Source: Erpobdella octoculata (lineage: Eukaryota > Annelida > Clitellata > Hirudinida > Erpobdellidae). From it: a stretch of DNA of 64,000 nucleotides. The position numbers were made by a program, and so were the translations under genes. The stretch lies in NCBI GenBank assembly GCA_963978895.1, contig OZ022244.1, forward strand, positions 32,823,432 through 32,887,431, given 5' to 3'. Positions 34,400 to 45,000 of this stretch are shown one piece after another (the stretch's first letter is position 1; the number at the start of each line of letters is the position of its first letter). The notes below the pieces were generated by a model. It worked only from the letters and a program-made list of their open reading frames with translations, ran no database searches and had not been told where the DNA came from.

Positions 34400-35300
34400 G
34401 CACCACTTCAGGATTCGCCATAGTGCTTAGAGAGCCGAAAATATCTGTTGAATTGAGATTTAGCGATACCAGCGTAAGTGTGTCGTGGATGATGTGAGCA
34501 GATGTGAAGATACTGAAACCTGTTAGTTTCTTTAAAGTGGGGCCTATAAATTAATTTATCGGCTTCGTCACGGGACACCAGGAGGTCTAGAAACTCTATA
34601 CCGGTTTCCTGTTCAAAGTTGAATTCGATATTGATGCCTGGGATCAATTCAACAAAGGAATTTTTATCACCTCGCCACACTAAGAAGAGATCATCAATAT
34701 ACCGACCATAAAAGAATGAATGAGAGAAGGATTTAATGAATTCATCTAATTCGGCTAAATACAAATTCGCCAAGTTTGGCGAATACGCCTTACCCATAGC
34801 ACAACCATTGACCTGCAAATATCTCTCATTAAATAAGAAATAAGAAATAATTGAAATTCAGGGATTGGTCCAACAAAGCAATAATCATAGAAATCTGCCT
34901 ATCACTATATTTGTGTTCGTTACTGGTAACCTCTTGGAACTTACGTAAGAAGCTCCTAGCAATTTTTAAGCTACGGGAATTATCCATATTCGTATATAAT
35001 GAGGCTACATCACCTGTAATTAATAGATAATTTTGCAATGATTCGACTGACTTAGACAATTTCTCTATGAAATCAAACGAATTCGTATGACAGCCGGGAC
35101 TCCAGAAAGAAGATTTTTCAGCACAAAGTCCAAGAATACATTAATTTTATTGTCAATGGACCATACGTCAGAAATAATTGGACGCCCAGGTGGCGTGTTC
35201 TCGTTGAATAACTATGCCGGGGCTTGTGAATTTTAGGGAGTGTATAGAATCTTCTATCCTTGGCATCCGTTGGGGCGCCAAATAATTTAGCAACTTATCT
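34400..35300 (-). mobile_element. Penelope-like element copy B, RT catalytic half
   Basis: The minus strand gives GRPxSD-type remnants near 35190, LLITGDVASLYTNMDNSRS (35020), NGCAMGKAYSPNLANLYLAE (34810), FFYGRYIDDLFLVW (34700) and GIEFLDLLVSRDE (34590). It ends with FKETNRFQYLHICSHHPRHT and NRYFRLSKH (34510-34420). The YIDD catalytic motif is intact, but frame breaks at about 34820 and 35060 disable the protein. No GIY-YIG domain follows; an ORF1-like frame of another copy begins at 34275. Confidence 0.85.
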
Positions 35301-36280
35301 GGAAAGATGTTTTGCATTTTACAGTTTAATATTGTTAGCGCTATCCAGACCGTCACTGAGTTTACGATAGAAACTCTAGTTACCAAGCTGCTGTGTGCAT
35401 TCGTAATTTTGTTTATCCAGAATTACGAATACATTGCTTTTATCAGCTTTCCTAATGATTACACTTTCAGGGGTTTTCAGCAACACAAAAGCTTCTTTCT
35501 CCACATCAGTTATGTGCATGCGTTTGTTCGCTTGCAACATTAATTATGGCAGGCGAGCGTTCTAACGGGACAATAGATCGACGCTGTTAATTATTATTTT
35601 CATTAACAGGCGAAGACTCTAAGATATTGGAAATATTACTAATGCTTATACCTGAGTTTTGTGGGACCTCATTTTCTGCTGTGTTAAAGCTATTATTAGT
35701 AACTGGATTACTATGTGCATTGTCACCACACATCATTGCAACAAAGCTATCTTGATTTCTTACTGAGTCTTGAGGCGAACCATGAGTATTTTTTGAGAAG
35801 TTTTCAAGTATTCGCGTGAGTCGCGCTACCTGGCTTTCTAAGTGCGTGCACTAGGAGGAGGTGCCGCTACTGAAACATAATTTTGAATAACATCATAGAC
35901 ATTAACTTTAAGCCATTCTGAGAAAACTTCCTGGTCCAGCCACCGCCGCGTCTTAATTTTAGCAAGCAGCATTTTCTTAAAGAAAGGTTTGTTGCAGTGG
36001 ATAACTTCTGCGTGCGGCAAGTTCGCTATGAGGCTGGTGACTTCTGCAATTTTATGATCAAGCGATTGTAAAGTATACAAACGAGCTTTTCTAAGAGCAT
36101 TATTAAAAAGATTTAGATAAATCGGTTGAACAACCGTTTCTAACGGTTTAACAATAGCTGCGGTGTTTAGAACCCTAGTTACAAAATTCATCAATTCACT
36201 ATCTATTTTGTGTGCTGAATCTGAAACTATAATCAGTTTTTTCACATCACCCTCCATTTTTTTGTTATACGCCATCAAAT
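35300..36280 (-). mobile_element. Penelope-associated ORF1, second type
   Basis: A 146-residue minus-strand frame (36278-35838) contains ELMNFVTRVLNTAAIVKPLE, VVQPIYLNLFNNALRKARLY, AEVIHCNKPFFKKMLLAKIK and ends VAAPPPSART. Beyond it, broken frames give ARLTRILENFSKN and polar text to about 35540. The fold looks mostly helical. The same protein, slightly shorter, is in the 2,509-bp duplication. It resembles the ORF1 of the other type at 41.3-41.7 kb (VQPKYHELIIG...EVVHYNKNYF). Confidence 0.65.
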
Positions 36281-36354
36281 GTATTGCTGTATTACAATGA
36301 ATAATTCAAGACAACAAGTTCATTTTTTTTTACTATTATTCTGAGAATATAAAC

Positions 36355-36700
36355 ATAATTTCTTCCCGCCCTCTAACGGTACATTGCCAGTAGACATCAT
36401 GTTTTGTTCTGTAGAAAAAAATGCACGTTAACCTGTTTATTACAAAGACTTCAAAAGTAAATTAGAGATTTTAATATTACATACCTTTTCTTCACGTTGA
36501 ACGTGTAGATATAAGCGTCAATAAGTTTAGGCTTATCCCGCTTCGTACCACCTTCTATAACCTGAAAGTTTGTCATTTTAGATTGGTCATCATCCGGTAG
36601 AGTTTGGTTCAGCCTATCGTCCAGACTAAGGTTGATGTCCAGTTCTTTAATAGCTGCAGCACTCTGATAATTAGTTAAACTAGCTTCTATAGTAAATGAT
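36355..36700 (-). pseudogene. FLYWCH zinc-finger exons (MULE/FLYWCH-type gene fragment)
   Basis: Exon A (about 36700-36485) ends with MTNFQVIEGGTKRDKPKLID, then YTFNVKK, before a GTATGT donor. Exon B (36408 to about 36355), after a TTTTCTACAG acceptor, continues in phase with TKHDVYWQCTVRGR. Together they form most of a FLYWCH zinc finger (F...L.....Y.......YWxC). The following Cys/His exon was not found. Such domains often belong to Mutator-like elements or proteins derived from them. Confidence 0.75.
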
Positions 36701-36779
36701 CTATGTAAAAAGGACCGATCTCTACAAAGTGAAAATGTAGAAGCAACCGAATTTAATGGTGTTTTCAATAAAACTTAGT

Positions 36780-37770
36780 ATTATTAAGTTGATGATATCC
36801 CTCTTGGAGGGCTTATTTAAAATCACAAAGACATAACTTTTATCGGCTTTGCGGATAATAATGACATCATTATTTTTAAGTGCTCCATATGCTTTTAAAT
36901 TTATTCGCTAGAGGGTTATTAGCGAAAAAGTCCAAGAGGGAAATTCTTCTATGATTATGGCTAAAATATTCTAAGATTTGTTTCTGAGTTGTGGCTCATA
37001 ACAAAAGACGTACCCAGTTACAGTAACTTATATTGTGCCGGGGATAGCGAAATGTTGCTAAAATTGAAAATTAAGTTACTGGGCTGGACGTACATGTTAA
37101 AAAATCTGCATGTATAAAATTATTAAAATAAGAATGTCATATAAATTTCATTCCTGATAAAACAGAAACAGATCCAATATCGTGTTGACGTCTTCTTCAT
37201 AAGTACTGAGATTTGTCCTTTCATGCTGTCCACCAGATTTTTTTCCGTCGTACACGCTAGTACTGGGAGTATATCTGTTGGGATGGCCGAATTATTTTCC
37301 AGGTTTCTTTTAACCAGTCGGAAAAAATCTTGGGAGAAGCTGTCGTTACTAGTGATCACCAGGAGAATCGTCTTTTTGGAGAGAGATTGAGATGGTTGTG
37401 AGACTGTTCTTGGTACCATTAAAGACTGCTATCATTGGCGGTGTAATACGAGGAGTATAATTAAATAGGGTGAGGTTATTAGGGATACATGGAATAATAT
37501 AAGCATTAAGCCATGTAATGAATTCCTCTCTATTAAATTTTTTAGAATTAAATTTAGAGCATAATATAACAACAAATTTGTAAAACATGACAATCTTACT
37601 TCTTCATTCAATTTCTTTCCAATTTTTAAGGCTACGCTGACATCCATTCGGTGATTTCCCACAAACCTCACATTTTCAATGCTTTGAAGAACAAGAGCAT
37701 CTGAAGCGTAGTTCTGAGACGGTTTATAGTGAGACAAAGATAGCGAGCCCTGTTGGACAGGAGACATTGA
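36780..37770 (-). mobile_element. Penelope-like mosaic with ORF1 and 3' pieces
   Basis: RT-proximal remnants (about 36780-37060) include a VMSHNS-type phrase. IPTDILPVLACTTEKNLVDSM (37260-37190) fuses the C-terminal RT end to the short MKGQIS cassette. NREEFITWLNAYIIPCIPN with LNYTPRITPPM (37540-37430) is ORF1. A piece near 37610-37690 (SIENVRFVGNHRMDVSVALK) looks like a foreign exon and is unrecognised. Confidence 0.6.
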
Positions 37771-38300
37771 GATCAGTTATATTTTGAAGCTTTTTTCTGT
37801 TCCAATATTGTGTTGGCGTCTTCTTCATAAGTAACGTTCCAGATTCTCCTGAGATTTGTCCTTTCATGCTGTCCACCAAGTGTCTTAGTGCCTGAAGCGT
37901 AGTTTAGGTGAGGATGAAAGTCAAAAATACCTGTTAAATAATGATTTTGCAATGCCAGTGTACGTGTGTCATGGATGATGCGAGCGGATATGTAAATATT
38001 GGAACCTGTTAGTCTCCTTGAAGTGAGGCCTATAAACTAATTTGTCGGTCGCGTCTTGGCACACTTTTTAATAAGACTGTATGTTTTTCTCTAAGTTCTC
38101 TTGGCTGGGCTCTTCCTCACGGTTTAGTGTATCACCTGCCACCACACTGCACATCTTTGTGTCCCAAAGAGCCTGCTCTTGAGGAGTCGCGCCTGCGCCC
38201 GGAGGACCCTGTGGTATGCCTTCATCTAGTCTGTTGGGAATCCAATATCGTGTTGACGTCTTCTTCATAAGTAACCTCCCAGATTCTCCTGACTACCTGA
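37770..38300 (-). mobile_element. Penelope-like cassette repeats and a second copy of the unknown gene
   Basis: The TTTGTCCTTTCATGCTGTCC cassette is at about 37850-37890. FQYLHI-type RT C-terminal remnants lie at 37960-38040. At about 38240-38100 the minus strand reads NRLDEGIPQGPPGAGATPQE then QALWDTKMCSVV, a diverged copy of the unidentified gene at 31.4 kb. Confidence 0.6.
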
Positions 38301-38639
38301 AACTTTGTAATAAATAATTTGAATAACTCAAGCCAGGTGAATACGCAGAAACGTGATAATTACGGTACTAATAATTTAGGAGGTGTAGATTGCACAAAAT
38401 AACAAGAATATTTGTAAAAAATATTACAAAAAATTATTATGTGACAATCAATTATTTATTTGTGGTGAAATAAATAATTTAAATAATTCACCCCTAGCGA
38501 TTACGTGGAATCGCGAAAAATAAATAATTAATTTATTATATTAATTTTAGCGATTGATGCTATAAATAATTAATAGGTAAAATTCACCTAAAATCATTGT
38601 AACAGTACAGAAAATTATACGAAAAATAGTTATAATTCG

Positions 38640-39010
38640 ATAACATTCTTAGAAACAATGACTCAGCAACGAAGTGATGGTTAGATTCGTTGACTATGGA
38701 AATACTGAGATTTTTAATGAATGGTTACATAAAAAGGACCGATCTCTACATAGTGATGCTGTAGAAGAATTACATGCCTTAAAATATTTGTATTTCTAAA
38801 GACCATTACAAAAATTAAGAATATTATTTATTTATTCATTCCATGACTCAGCATATAAACTATCAAAGTCCGCGTTTGCACATTTTGGTACTTTGCGGAC
38901 TGCGGAAATGAGGAAAGAATACTACATGAATGGTTATCGATAATAAAAATGACAGATCTCTACAAAGTGAAGTTGTAGAAGATTTACATGTCCTAAAATA
39001 TTTGTGGACT
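38640..39010 (+). pseudogene. Two Tudor-domain fragments in tandem
   Basis: Plus strand 38665-38800 reads NEVMVRFVDYGNTEIFNEWL, followed by KKDRSLHSDAVEELHALKYL and a stop. Tudor domains have exactly such a VxVxFxDYGNxE core. A second, more decayed copy at about 38880-39005 has FADCGNEE, HEWL and a DRSLQSE-like segment. Short pieces of the same unit occur at 28.7 and 36.7 kb. The source is probably a host Tudor-family gene or a repeat that captured one exon. Confidence 0.6.
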
Positions 39011-39172
39011 TGTGGACAAGTACCTAGCACTATACGAAGAATCTCGTACTAAAAATACTAGAACTACAACTCGTACTTAGTATTATAAAAAGTGTTTAAC
39101 ACTTTAAAGATTATAGGGAAATACACGTAATATTAGTGAAAAATTAACTAATAACTATACGGCAAATGATAA

Positions 39173-41284
39173 CTACCAATACCGAAAAAGCAAGCGGAGT
39201 AAATTTTTCTCCGTTCGGCATGCTTGAAGTGTGATGACGGGTTGTGGTAGAGCTTGGTTGTTAGATGTAGAGGAACGGACCAGTTTGTAGAACTTACGAG
39301 AGATGCCGTCGTTTCCCGTTATGACCGGGATTCCTCCTTCCTTCTTATTTAAAGTAGTCATAGTTGGTGAAGTTGATTTTTTCATCATATCTCTCTCTAC
39401 TTCCCTCATAATCTTTTTCATTTTAATGATGGAGTAACCTCTGAATTTCAGTTTATGGCAGAGGGTCATGCACGTGTCCCGGAAGAACTTAGTTGACGAA
39501 GAGAGACGGAAATATCTGATGAACTGAGAGTCTCAGACTGAGACTTCACAATCCCATCGTATGTGTGAGACGGATGGTGTGAGCGGTGGTGTAGGTACTG
39601 GAACTTGTTGGTCTCCTTGAAATGAACCCTGAAAGATGGTGCTCCGTTGACGTCCCTGGAGATTTTGAGATCAAGAAACTCAATACCCGTGTGTTTTTCA
39701 ATATTGAACTCGATCAGGATGCCAGGGATGAGATTATTGACCAGGTTGCTGAAGACTGTGAAGGATGCCTTGTCGCCTCCCCAGACTAGGAACAGATCGT
39801 CGATGTAACGGCCGTAGAAGGAAACCATCGGTTGCTTCGGATGAAGTCGTCCAGTTCAGCTAAATAAATATTAGCTAAATTCGGGGAGTATGATTTCCCC
39901 ATCACACAGCCATTTGTCTGTAAAAATCTCTCATTATTAAAAATGAAATCATTGTTAAATAATGATTGACGGAGAAGGATTAAAAAGGCTTCAATTTGCC
40001 GACTGGAGAGTCCACCACCAAGAGAAAGAAATTGTTTAGATATACTCATACTCCTATAATTGTCCATGTTTGTGTATAACGAAGCAACGTCACCCGTAAT
40101 GATTATATGGCCATCAAGGCAAAGGACTGATTTCTTGATCTTTTCAACAAAATCAAAGGAGTCCTTGATGACAGAAGGTACCAAGGGGATCAGTTGCTTC
40201 AACACAAAGTCCAGGAAAATTTTAATCCCGTTATCCACGGACCCTACATCCGAAATAATCGGGCGGCCCGGTGGAGTACTAAGATTAAACCACTTGTCCT
40301 GGCTCTTATGAATCTTAGGTAAGGTATAAAAACGTCTTTCTTTAAAATTTAAAGGAGGTGTCATAAAATTAATCAACTTTTTAGGAAAAAGTTTAAGGGT
40401 ATCAAAATGTTTTAGCATTCTGTTTAAAACTTGATGATACCCCTCTTGGATGTAATCCCTCTTATTTAAGATGACAAAAACATTACTTTTATCAGCTTTA
40501 CGGATAATAATATCCTCGTTATTTTTAAGTTCTTTATAGGCATTTAATTCCTCATTTTCAAGGTTAGGTGAGTTACCATTACGTAAAATTTCCGGGTTAC
40601 ATTTAAATTTTACATGTTCCTTCATAAGGTTGTTAGTGTTATATTCTAACTCCTTTAAATAAAAAGATGTATGAACAGTAAGCATACGATCAGAAGGTCT
40701 CCACCCACCTTTAATAAAAGGGAAAATATTTTTAGTTTTAAATCTATTCGCTAGAGGGTTATTAGCGAAAAAATCCAAGAGGGAAATTCGTCTGTGGAAA
40801 TGGTTAAAATATTCCAGGATTTGCTTCCTTCGTACTGAGTTGTGGCTCATGACAAAGGATGTGCCCAGTTCCAGGAACTTATATTGTGCAGGGGAAAGCG
40901 AGATATTGCTCAAATTAAAAATTAAGTTACTGGGCTGGGCGTTATTATTTATAAAAAAGGAGTTGGGGGAGATGAAGTAATCTCCATCCCGTCATTGCTC
41001 CAATCCTCATCTAAGAGGGCGTCTAAAGCCGTATGAGGCCGTAGCGACAAACATTCGTGCTTGTTAGGTGTGCACTTTCTCTCAAGCAGTTTTATTTTTA
41101 TGGCTTTAAAAACAGTAGCTAAGCGATCAGTTTTAGAAAGCTTCAACAGTTGTGAGTTAAGAGAATTCGTTTGTGCCATGATAATTTTATTGGCAAGGCT
41201 TTCCGAAAGTGCTCGGTAGCCAGCTGGTTCCTCGATAATAGCAAGGACCGGTGCTATGATGACTGATGGGTCATCAATAGGGGT
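39173..41284 (-). mobile_element. Penelope-like element copy C (best copy; RT nearly complete, no GIY-YIG)
   Basis: Minus strand, left-going: IEEPAGYRALSESLANKIIM (41284-41180), TALDALLDEDWSNDG (41010), ELGTSFVMSHNSVRRK (40870), RKADKSNVFVILNKRDY (40500), RRFYTLPKIHKSQDKW (40330), PGRPIISDVGSVD (40260), ITGDVASLYTNMDNYRS (40080), GCVMGKSYSPNLANIYLAEL (39900), FYGRYIDDLFLVWGGDK (39820), GIEFLDLKIS (39690) and FKETNKFQYLHHRSHHPSHT (39620). It ends with an ACRTEKNLLRLLFRYW terminus and a stop (39173). All core RT motifs including YIDD are present, in the Penelope-like arrangement. Frameshifts near 40960, 39810 and 39500 disrupt it. No GIY-YIG endonuclease is visible at either end, although N-terminally placed versions exist in some clades. 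Confidence 0.88.
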
Positions 41285-41916
41285 AAACGCAGCTTTGATA
41301 TGGCTTTTTTAGTATGAAATTCAGAACATAATAGTTGTATAAAGTAATTTTTATTATAGTGCACTACTTCAGGATTCGCCATAGTGCTTAGAGAGCTTAA
41401 TAATCCCACAGATTTATCATCCAGCGTTTTTATGGTGAACTCCCTAGCTTGCTTAAGCGTTCCTATAATTAATTCGTGGTATTTGGGTTGCACAATATCC
41501 CCTATACATGGCGGCTTAATGAAATTGATATTATTCATTATAGAGGCTTCAAATTTCATAAAATCCCCTTTGAGCCAATAAGGACGTGCTATCCTAATAT
41601 TCAACAGTTTGATGACTGTGTCTACATAAGCAAGTAAATTGTTAAATTTATCATCGAGCCTGGGAGTGTCAGCATTTGACACTTCACCATATACGGGCGT
41701 TCGGTTGGTTTTGTTACCGTTATTTTTATTATAAGGGTGTAACCTAGGTTTACTACTCCACGAATTAATTTTATTCGGGGCCGAGTTACCTTCCTTAAAT
41801 TTTGAAACGACGTTTTTATTATTAAACTTTTTATTCAAAAAAGTTCTAGCCTTGTTCGTATTATTAGAAATTTTGTGCATGGACGAATACGGGCGTCCGG
41901 TTAATTTTGTTATCAA
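41285..41916 (-). mobile_element. Penelope-like ORF1 central region
   Basis: A minus-strand frame holds a basic Asn/Lys-rich segment (KPRLHPYNKNNGNKTNR), then LDDKFNNLLAYVDTVIKLLN, NNINFIKPPCIGDIVQPKYH, LKQAREFTIKTLDDKSVGL and EVVHYNKNYFIQLLCSEF. The basic part could bind nucleic acid, which is an inference. The frame joins abruptly to copy C at about 41300. Confidence 0.65.
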
Positions 41917-42720
41917 TGGACCCTACGTCAGAAATAATTGGACGGCCAGGTAGCGTATCTTGGCATCCGGAGGGGGCGCCAAATAATTTAGCAACTTATC
42001 CGGAAATATGCCCTGTATTTTACAGACGCTGAGAATGTGTTTAATATTGTTAGCGCTGTCCTTAATTTTGTTTATCCAGAATTTCAGTGTTTTTCAGCGA
42101 CAAAAAAGCTTCTTTCTCCACATCAGTTATGTTAGGCTTATTCCCACTGCTGATTTTATTGGACTTAGAAAATTTATTAATTAATGTATTAGTCTCTTCA
42201 TCCATTTGCATAAGGTTATCCCGTGTGGTATCAGTCAGGAGTACATTTGCCGGGGTCCATTCACTCTTAATAAACGGGAACCTAGCCTTATTAGACACAA
42301 ACTTTTTAGACAACGGATTGTTCTCAAAAAAATCAATAAGTGAAATACGCCGTTTGATATAACGTTTGACAAGCGATCAATGACTGGCAGGTGTGTCAAC
42401 TCAGTTTTCAACTCTTCAGGCTGAGCTGCTACAATCCGTGTAACTAAACTCTCCGGTAGATTCCGGTAGCAGATTGGCTCCTTAGCAACACACAGAATGG
42501 GGGCTCGTTGGCCCGCTGAAGTAGAGGGTTGGTCAGGATTCTGTGGGGGTGCAAAAGCTACTTTAAAGTGGCTTCCCACAGTCTTAAACTCCTCGAACTT
42601 ACTTGTGTTGTCTTTGTAGAATTTACTACAAAACGTTACTTTCATTATAAGATTTTTCGATAGCCGATCAATTATAATTTGTTCGGCTGGGCTGCGAGTC
42701 TTCCGTGCTCCACGCGTGGC
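41917..42720 (-). mobile_element. Penelope-like fragments of a second subfamily
   Basis: Frames include MKVTFCSKFYK, FEEFKTVGSHFKVAFAPP, AKEPICYRNLPESLVTRIVA (42645-42430) and FPFIKSEWTPANVLLTDTTR with VEKEAFLSLKN (42313-42070). The GSHFK...KEPxxYRNLPESL module clearly matches that of copies A-C but is diverged, so at least two related subfamilies contributed. Confidence 0.65.
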
Positions 42721-42739
42721 ATGTGCATGTGTTTGTTCG

Positions 42740-43425
42740 CTTGCAACATTAATTATTAGCGTTCTAACGGGACAATAGATCGACGCTGTGAATTATTATT
42801 TTCATTAACAGGCGAAGACTCTAAGATTGGAAATATTACTAATGCTTATACCTGAGTTTTGTGGGACCTCATTTTCTGCTGAGTTAAAGCTATTATTAGT
42901 AACTGGATTACTATGTGCATTGTCACCACACATCTTACTGAGTCTTGAGGCGAACGATGAGTATTTTTTGAGTAGTTTTCAAGTATTCTAGTGAGGCGCG
43001 CTACCTGGCTTTCTAAGTCTGTAATGCGAGAGTCCGCTTGATGCGCGGTTTCACGCACAGTGCGTGCACTAGGAGGAGGTGCCGCTACTGAAACATTATT
43101 TTGAATAACAGACATTAACTTTAAGCCATTCTGAGAAAACTTCCTGGTCCAGCGAACGCCACGTCTTAATTTTAGCAAGCAGCATTTTCTTAAAGAAAGG
43201 TTTGTTGCGGCAAGTTCGCTATGAGGCTGGTGACTTCTGCAATTTTATGATCAAGCGATTGTAAAGTATACAAACGAGCTTCTCTAAGAGCATTATTAAT
43301 AAGATTTAGATAAATCGGTTGAACAACCGTTTCTAACGGTTTAACAATAGCTGCGGTGTTTAGAACCTTAGTTTCAAAATTCATCAATTCACTATCTAGC
43401 CAGTGAGGTTTAGCTGCACTCAAAT
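42740..43425 (-). mobile_element. Penelope-associated ORF1 (second type), inside duplication unit 1
   Basis: Frames: ELMNFETKVLNTAAIVKPLE and VVQPIYLNLINNALREARLY (43423-43190), then NNVSVAAPPPSARTVRETAH and RITDLESQVARLTRILENYS (43178-42980), a heptad-rich, coiled-coil-like end. A 20-bp deletion relative to 36.0 kb breaks the frame between them. The left boundary of the duplication cuts through the polar tail. Confidence 0.65.
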
Positions 43426-43872
43426 TCCATAAATCAATGGTTGCATTAACAAATTCAACAGCTGCGAATGCTGCTCTTTTGGAAGCAAAGAAAATTCTGC
43501 ATTATCCTGGGGACTATTGTTAATTTTAGAGTGCGTAGGATTCCTACTAGCATTAATAGGTTTTTTACTGCGAGTGTAATTGTTATCGCTGTTATTTCTA
43601 TCATCGTTACTGCGATAATAATTATTATTATTCTTATTGCTGTTATCATAATTATTCGTATAATTATTATTTTTATTTCTATCATCCTTACTGCGATAAT
43701 TATTATTATTATTCCTATCGCTGTTATCATAATTATTCGTATAATTATTATTGTTATTTTTCTTATATGACCGTTTCTTATAATAATTATAATTATAATT
43801 ATTATTATTATTGCGATCATTATCACGACCGTGGCCTCTTGAAATTACCCATAGTACTAAAAAGCAAAGCAA
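43420..43872 (-). CDS. Asn-rich N-terminal part of the ORF1-like protein (unit 1)
   Basis: A 150-residue open frame. The first 100 residues are mostly Asn with Arg, Asp, Tyr and Ser in imperfect repeats of about 25 residues (such as NNYTNNYDNSDRNNNNN). It ends with NAEFSLLPKEQHSQLLNLLM, which leads towards the ELMNF segment. The AAT/ATT richness suggests expansion of a microsatellite inside coding sequence. It may be a low-complexity RNA-binding or condensate-forming region (inference). It is exactly repeated at 45929-46381. Confidence 0.45.
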   Translation of the reverse strand: MLCFLVLWVISRGHGRDNDRNNNNNYNYNYYKKRSYKKNNNNNYTNNYDNSDRNNNNNYRSKDDRNKNNNYTNNYDNSNKNNNNYYRSNDDRNNSDNNYTRSKKPINASRNPTHSKINNSPQDNAEFSLLPKEQHSQLLNLLMQPLIYGI

Positions 43873-43910
43873 ACAAACTAGCTATCCTACGTAAAAACAG
43901 CCCAGTCTCG

Positions 43911-44055
43911 GTCGTTAGGGTTAGGATAAGAGATGTCCGGCACGAAAACCGCGACAAAAAGACCTTTCCAAGCAACTGAAAAACCAACAAAACAACCAAT
44001 TTGCTCACGCGACTTTTTAATAGACTGCCCAACTAGGTCGTTAGGGTTAGGATAA
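43911..44055. repeat. Two TTAGGGTTAGG motifs in a repeated context
   Basis: GGTCGTTAGGGTTAGGATAA occurs at 43911-43930 and 44037-44056. The region between contains CCTTTCCAAGCAACTGAAAA. The same arrangement returns in unit 2 at 46420 and 46546. A related stretch at 48210-48300 has CAGTCTCGG, TAGGGTTAGGGGG and CCTTTCCAAGCAACTAAAAA. The match is to the metazoan telomere hexamer. Confidence 0.8.
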
Positions 44056-44425
44056 GATATGTGATGAATTTCGGACAGCACGTTACCTTAATATTGATAT
44101 TTCTAGATAATTTATCAATAAGTTCTATGTTGACGGCATTACGTGTTTTACCTGGTGCCGTAGAAGTGCGTGGGAACTGCTGATATTTAGAAAGTAGTAA
44201 TTTTTAACATAACCAATCTTTCCGGTAAATTCCGGTAACAATTTGGCTCTACGACACAGAATAGAGAATGAATGGCCCGCTGAAGTAAAGGGTTAGTTTG
44301 GATCATGCGGGGTGCAAAAGCTACTTTAAAGTGGTCGTCCTTTGGTACCTGCGAAGTCTTTTCTCGGATATCAGGTTGACTTGCAGGGTAACATATTCCG
44401 CTTCGTTGAAGAGTAGCGGGTTAGG

Positions 44426-44442
44426 GTTGGTTCAAATCCAAC
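44426..44442 (+). other. tRNA T-arm-like hairpin
   Basis: GTTGG-TTCAAAT-CCAAC forms a perfect 5-bp T stem with a consensus T loop, directly after a TTAGGG match (44421-44426). No D arm or matching acceptor stem is found upstream, so it is not a tRNA gene. It may be the relic of a tRNA-derived element. It is repeated at 46935-46951. Confidence 0.4.
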
Positions 44443-44529
44443 TTACCACGCCTGGCGTGTGTGCCATCTTAGGATAATTAATAACATAAAAACATAATTA
44501 ATATGCCACTCTTAGCAGCAATATAATAT

Positions 44530-44750
44530 AAATCAACTATTCACCCTCAACATCGTTGTTTATCCTGACGGTTTCCATGTAAGTCGACCAGGCGTGAGGT
44601 GGCCAGACCTGACTGTTGATCCATGTTTTTTCAAAATAGTCAACAAGGTCAATTATTCTTTGATCACTTTCAACCGAAACTTTTCTTTTTAAATGAAGAA
44701 ATGCCTCAGGTATGTCAATGCCAGACAGAAAAGGAAGAGCCATAATACGC
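44530..44750 (-). pseudogene. MULE/FLYWCH-gene exon near C-terminus (unit 1)
   Basis: After an acceptor (AACAATTCAG) at 44751 the minus strand reads RIMALPFLSGIDIPEAFLHL, LVDYFEKTWINSQVWPPHAW and ends TVRINNDVEG at a GTGAAT donor-like site, just before a stop. Mutator-like and FLYWCH-linked transposase proteins have the phrase RxNNDVEGWH here. The exon partners the segment at 44865-45000. The MULE catalytic core is missing, so it is a fragment. It is repeated at 47039-47259. Confidence 0.65.
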
Positions 44751-44859
44751 CTGAATTGTTAAGAAAGCATATTAAATTCTGAAATAAATTTTTAATATCT
44801 TTTAATTATTTGATATTATAATTGAGTTATATGTCAATTACTTTACCTTATAAAGTTGT

Positions 44860-45000
44860 ATATGCTTTTTTTCGTTGTGTGCCATCTGGGAAGCAACTCT
44901 ACTTGAAGACTATTTTGTACTATTTCCGAGGCCGACTGAAACACGTTTTGTTTTGCCGGCGAACGGATCGTGGCATGGATCCTAGTGTTGACTTCCATTG
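44860..45000 (-). pseudogene. MULE/FLYWCH-gene central exon (unit 1)
   Basis: The minus strand is open for LLPMEVNTRIHATIRSPAKQ, FQSASEIVQNSLQVELLPRW and TTKKSIYNFIR. This resembles the helical segment that follows FLYWCH fingers in such proteins (NxRI...A.....I......). It lies upstream, in gene order, of the exon at 44530-44750. It is repeated at 47369-47509. Confidence 0.5.

Noticed and set aside
41384..41581. Plus-strand frames inside the Penelope block (also 40060-40311, 50109-50501)
   Set aside because: They are antisense shadows of minus-strand Penelope-like coding sequence, which explains their length.
44385..44450. Complete tRNA gene
   Set aside because: Only the T arm is sound; no D arm or acceptor pairing could be drawn.
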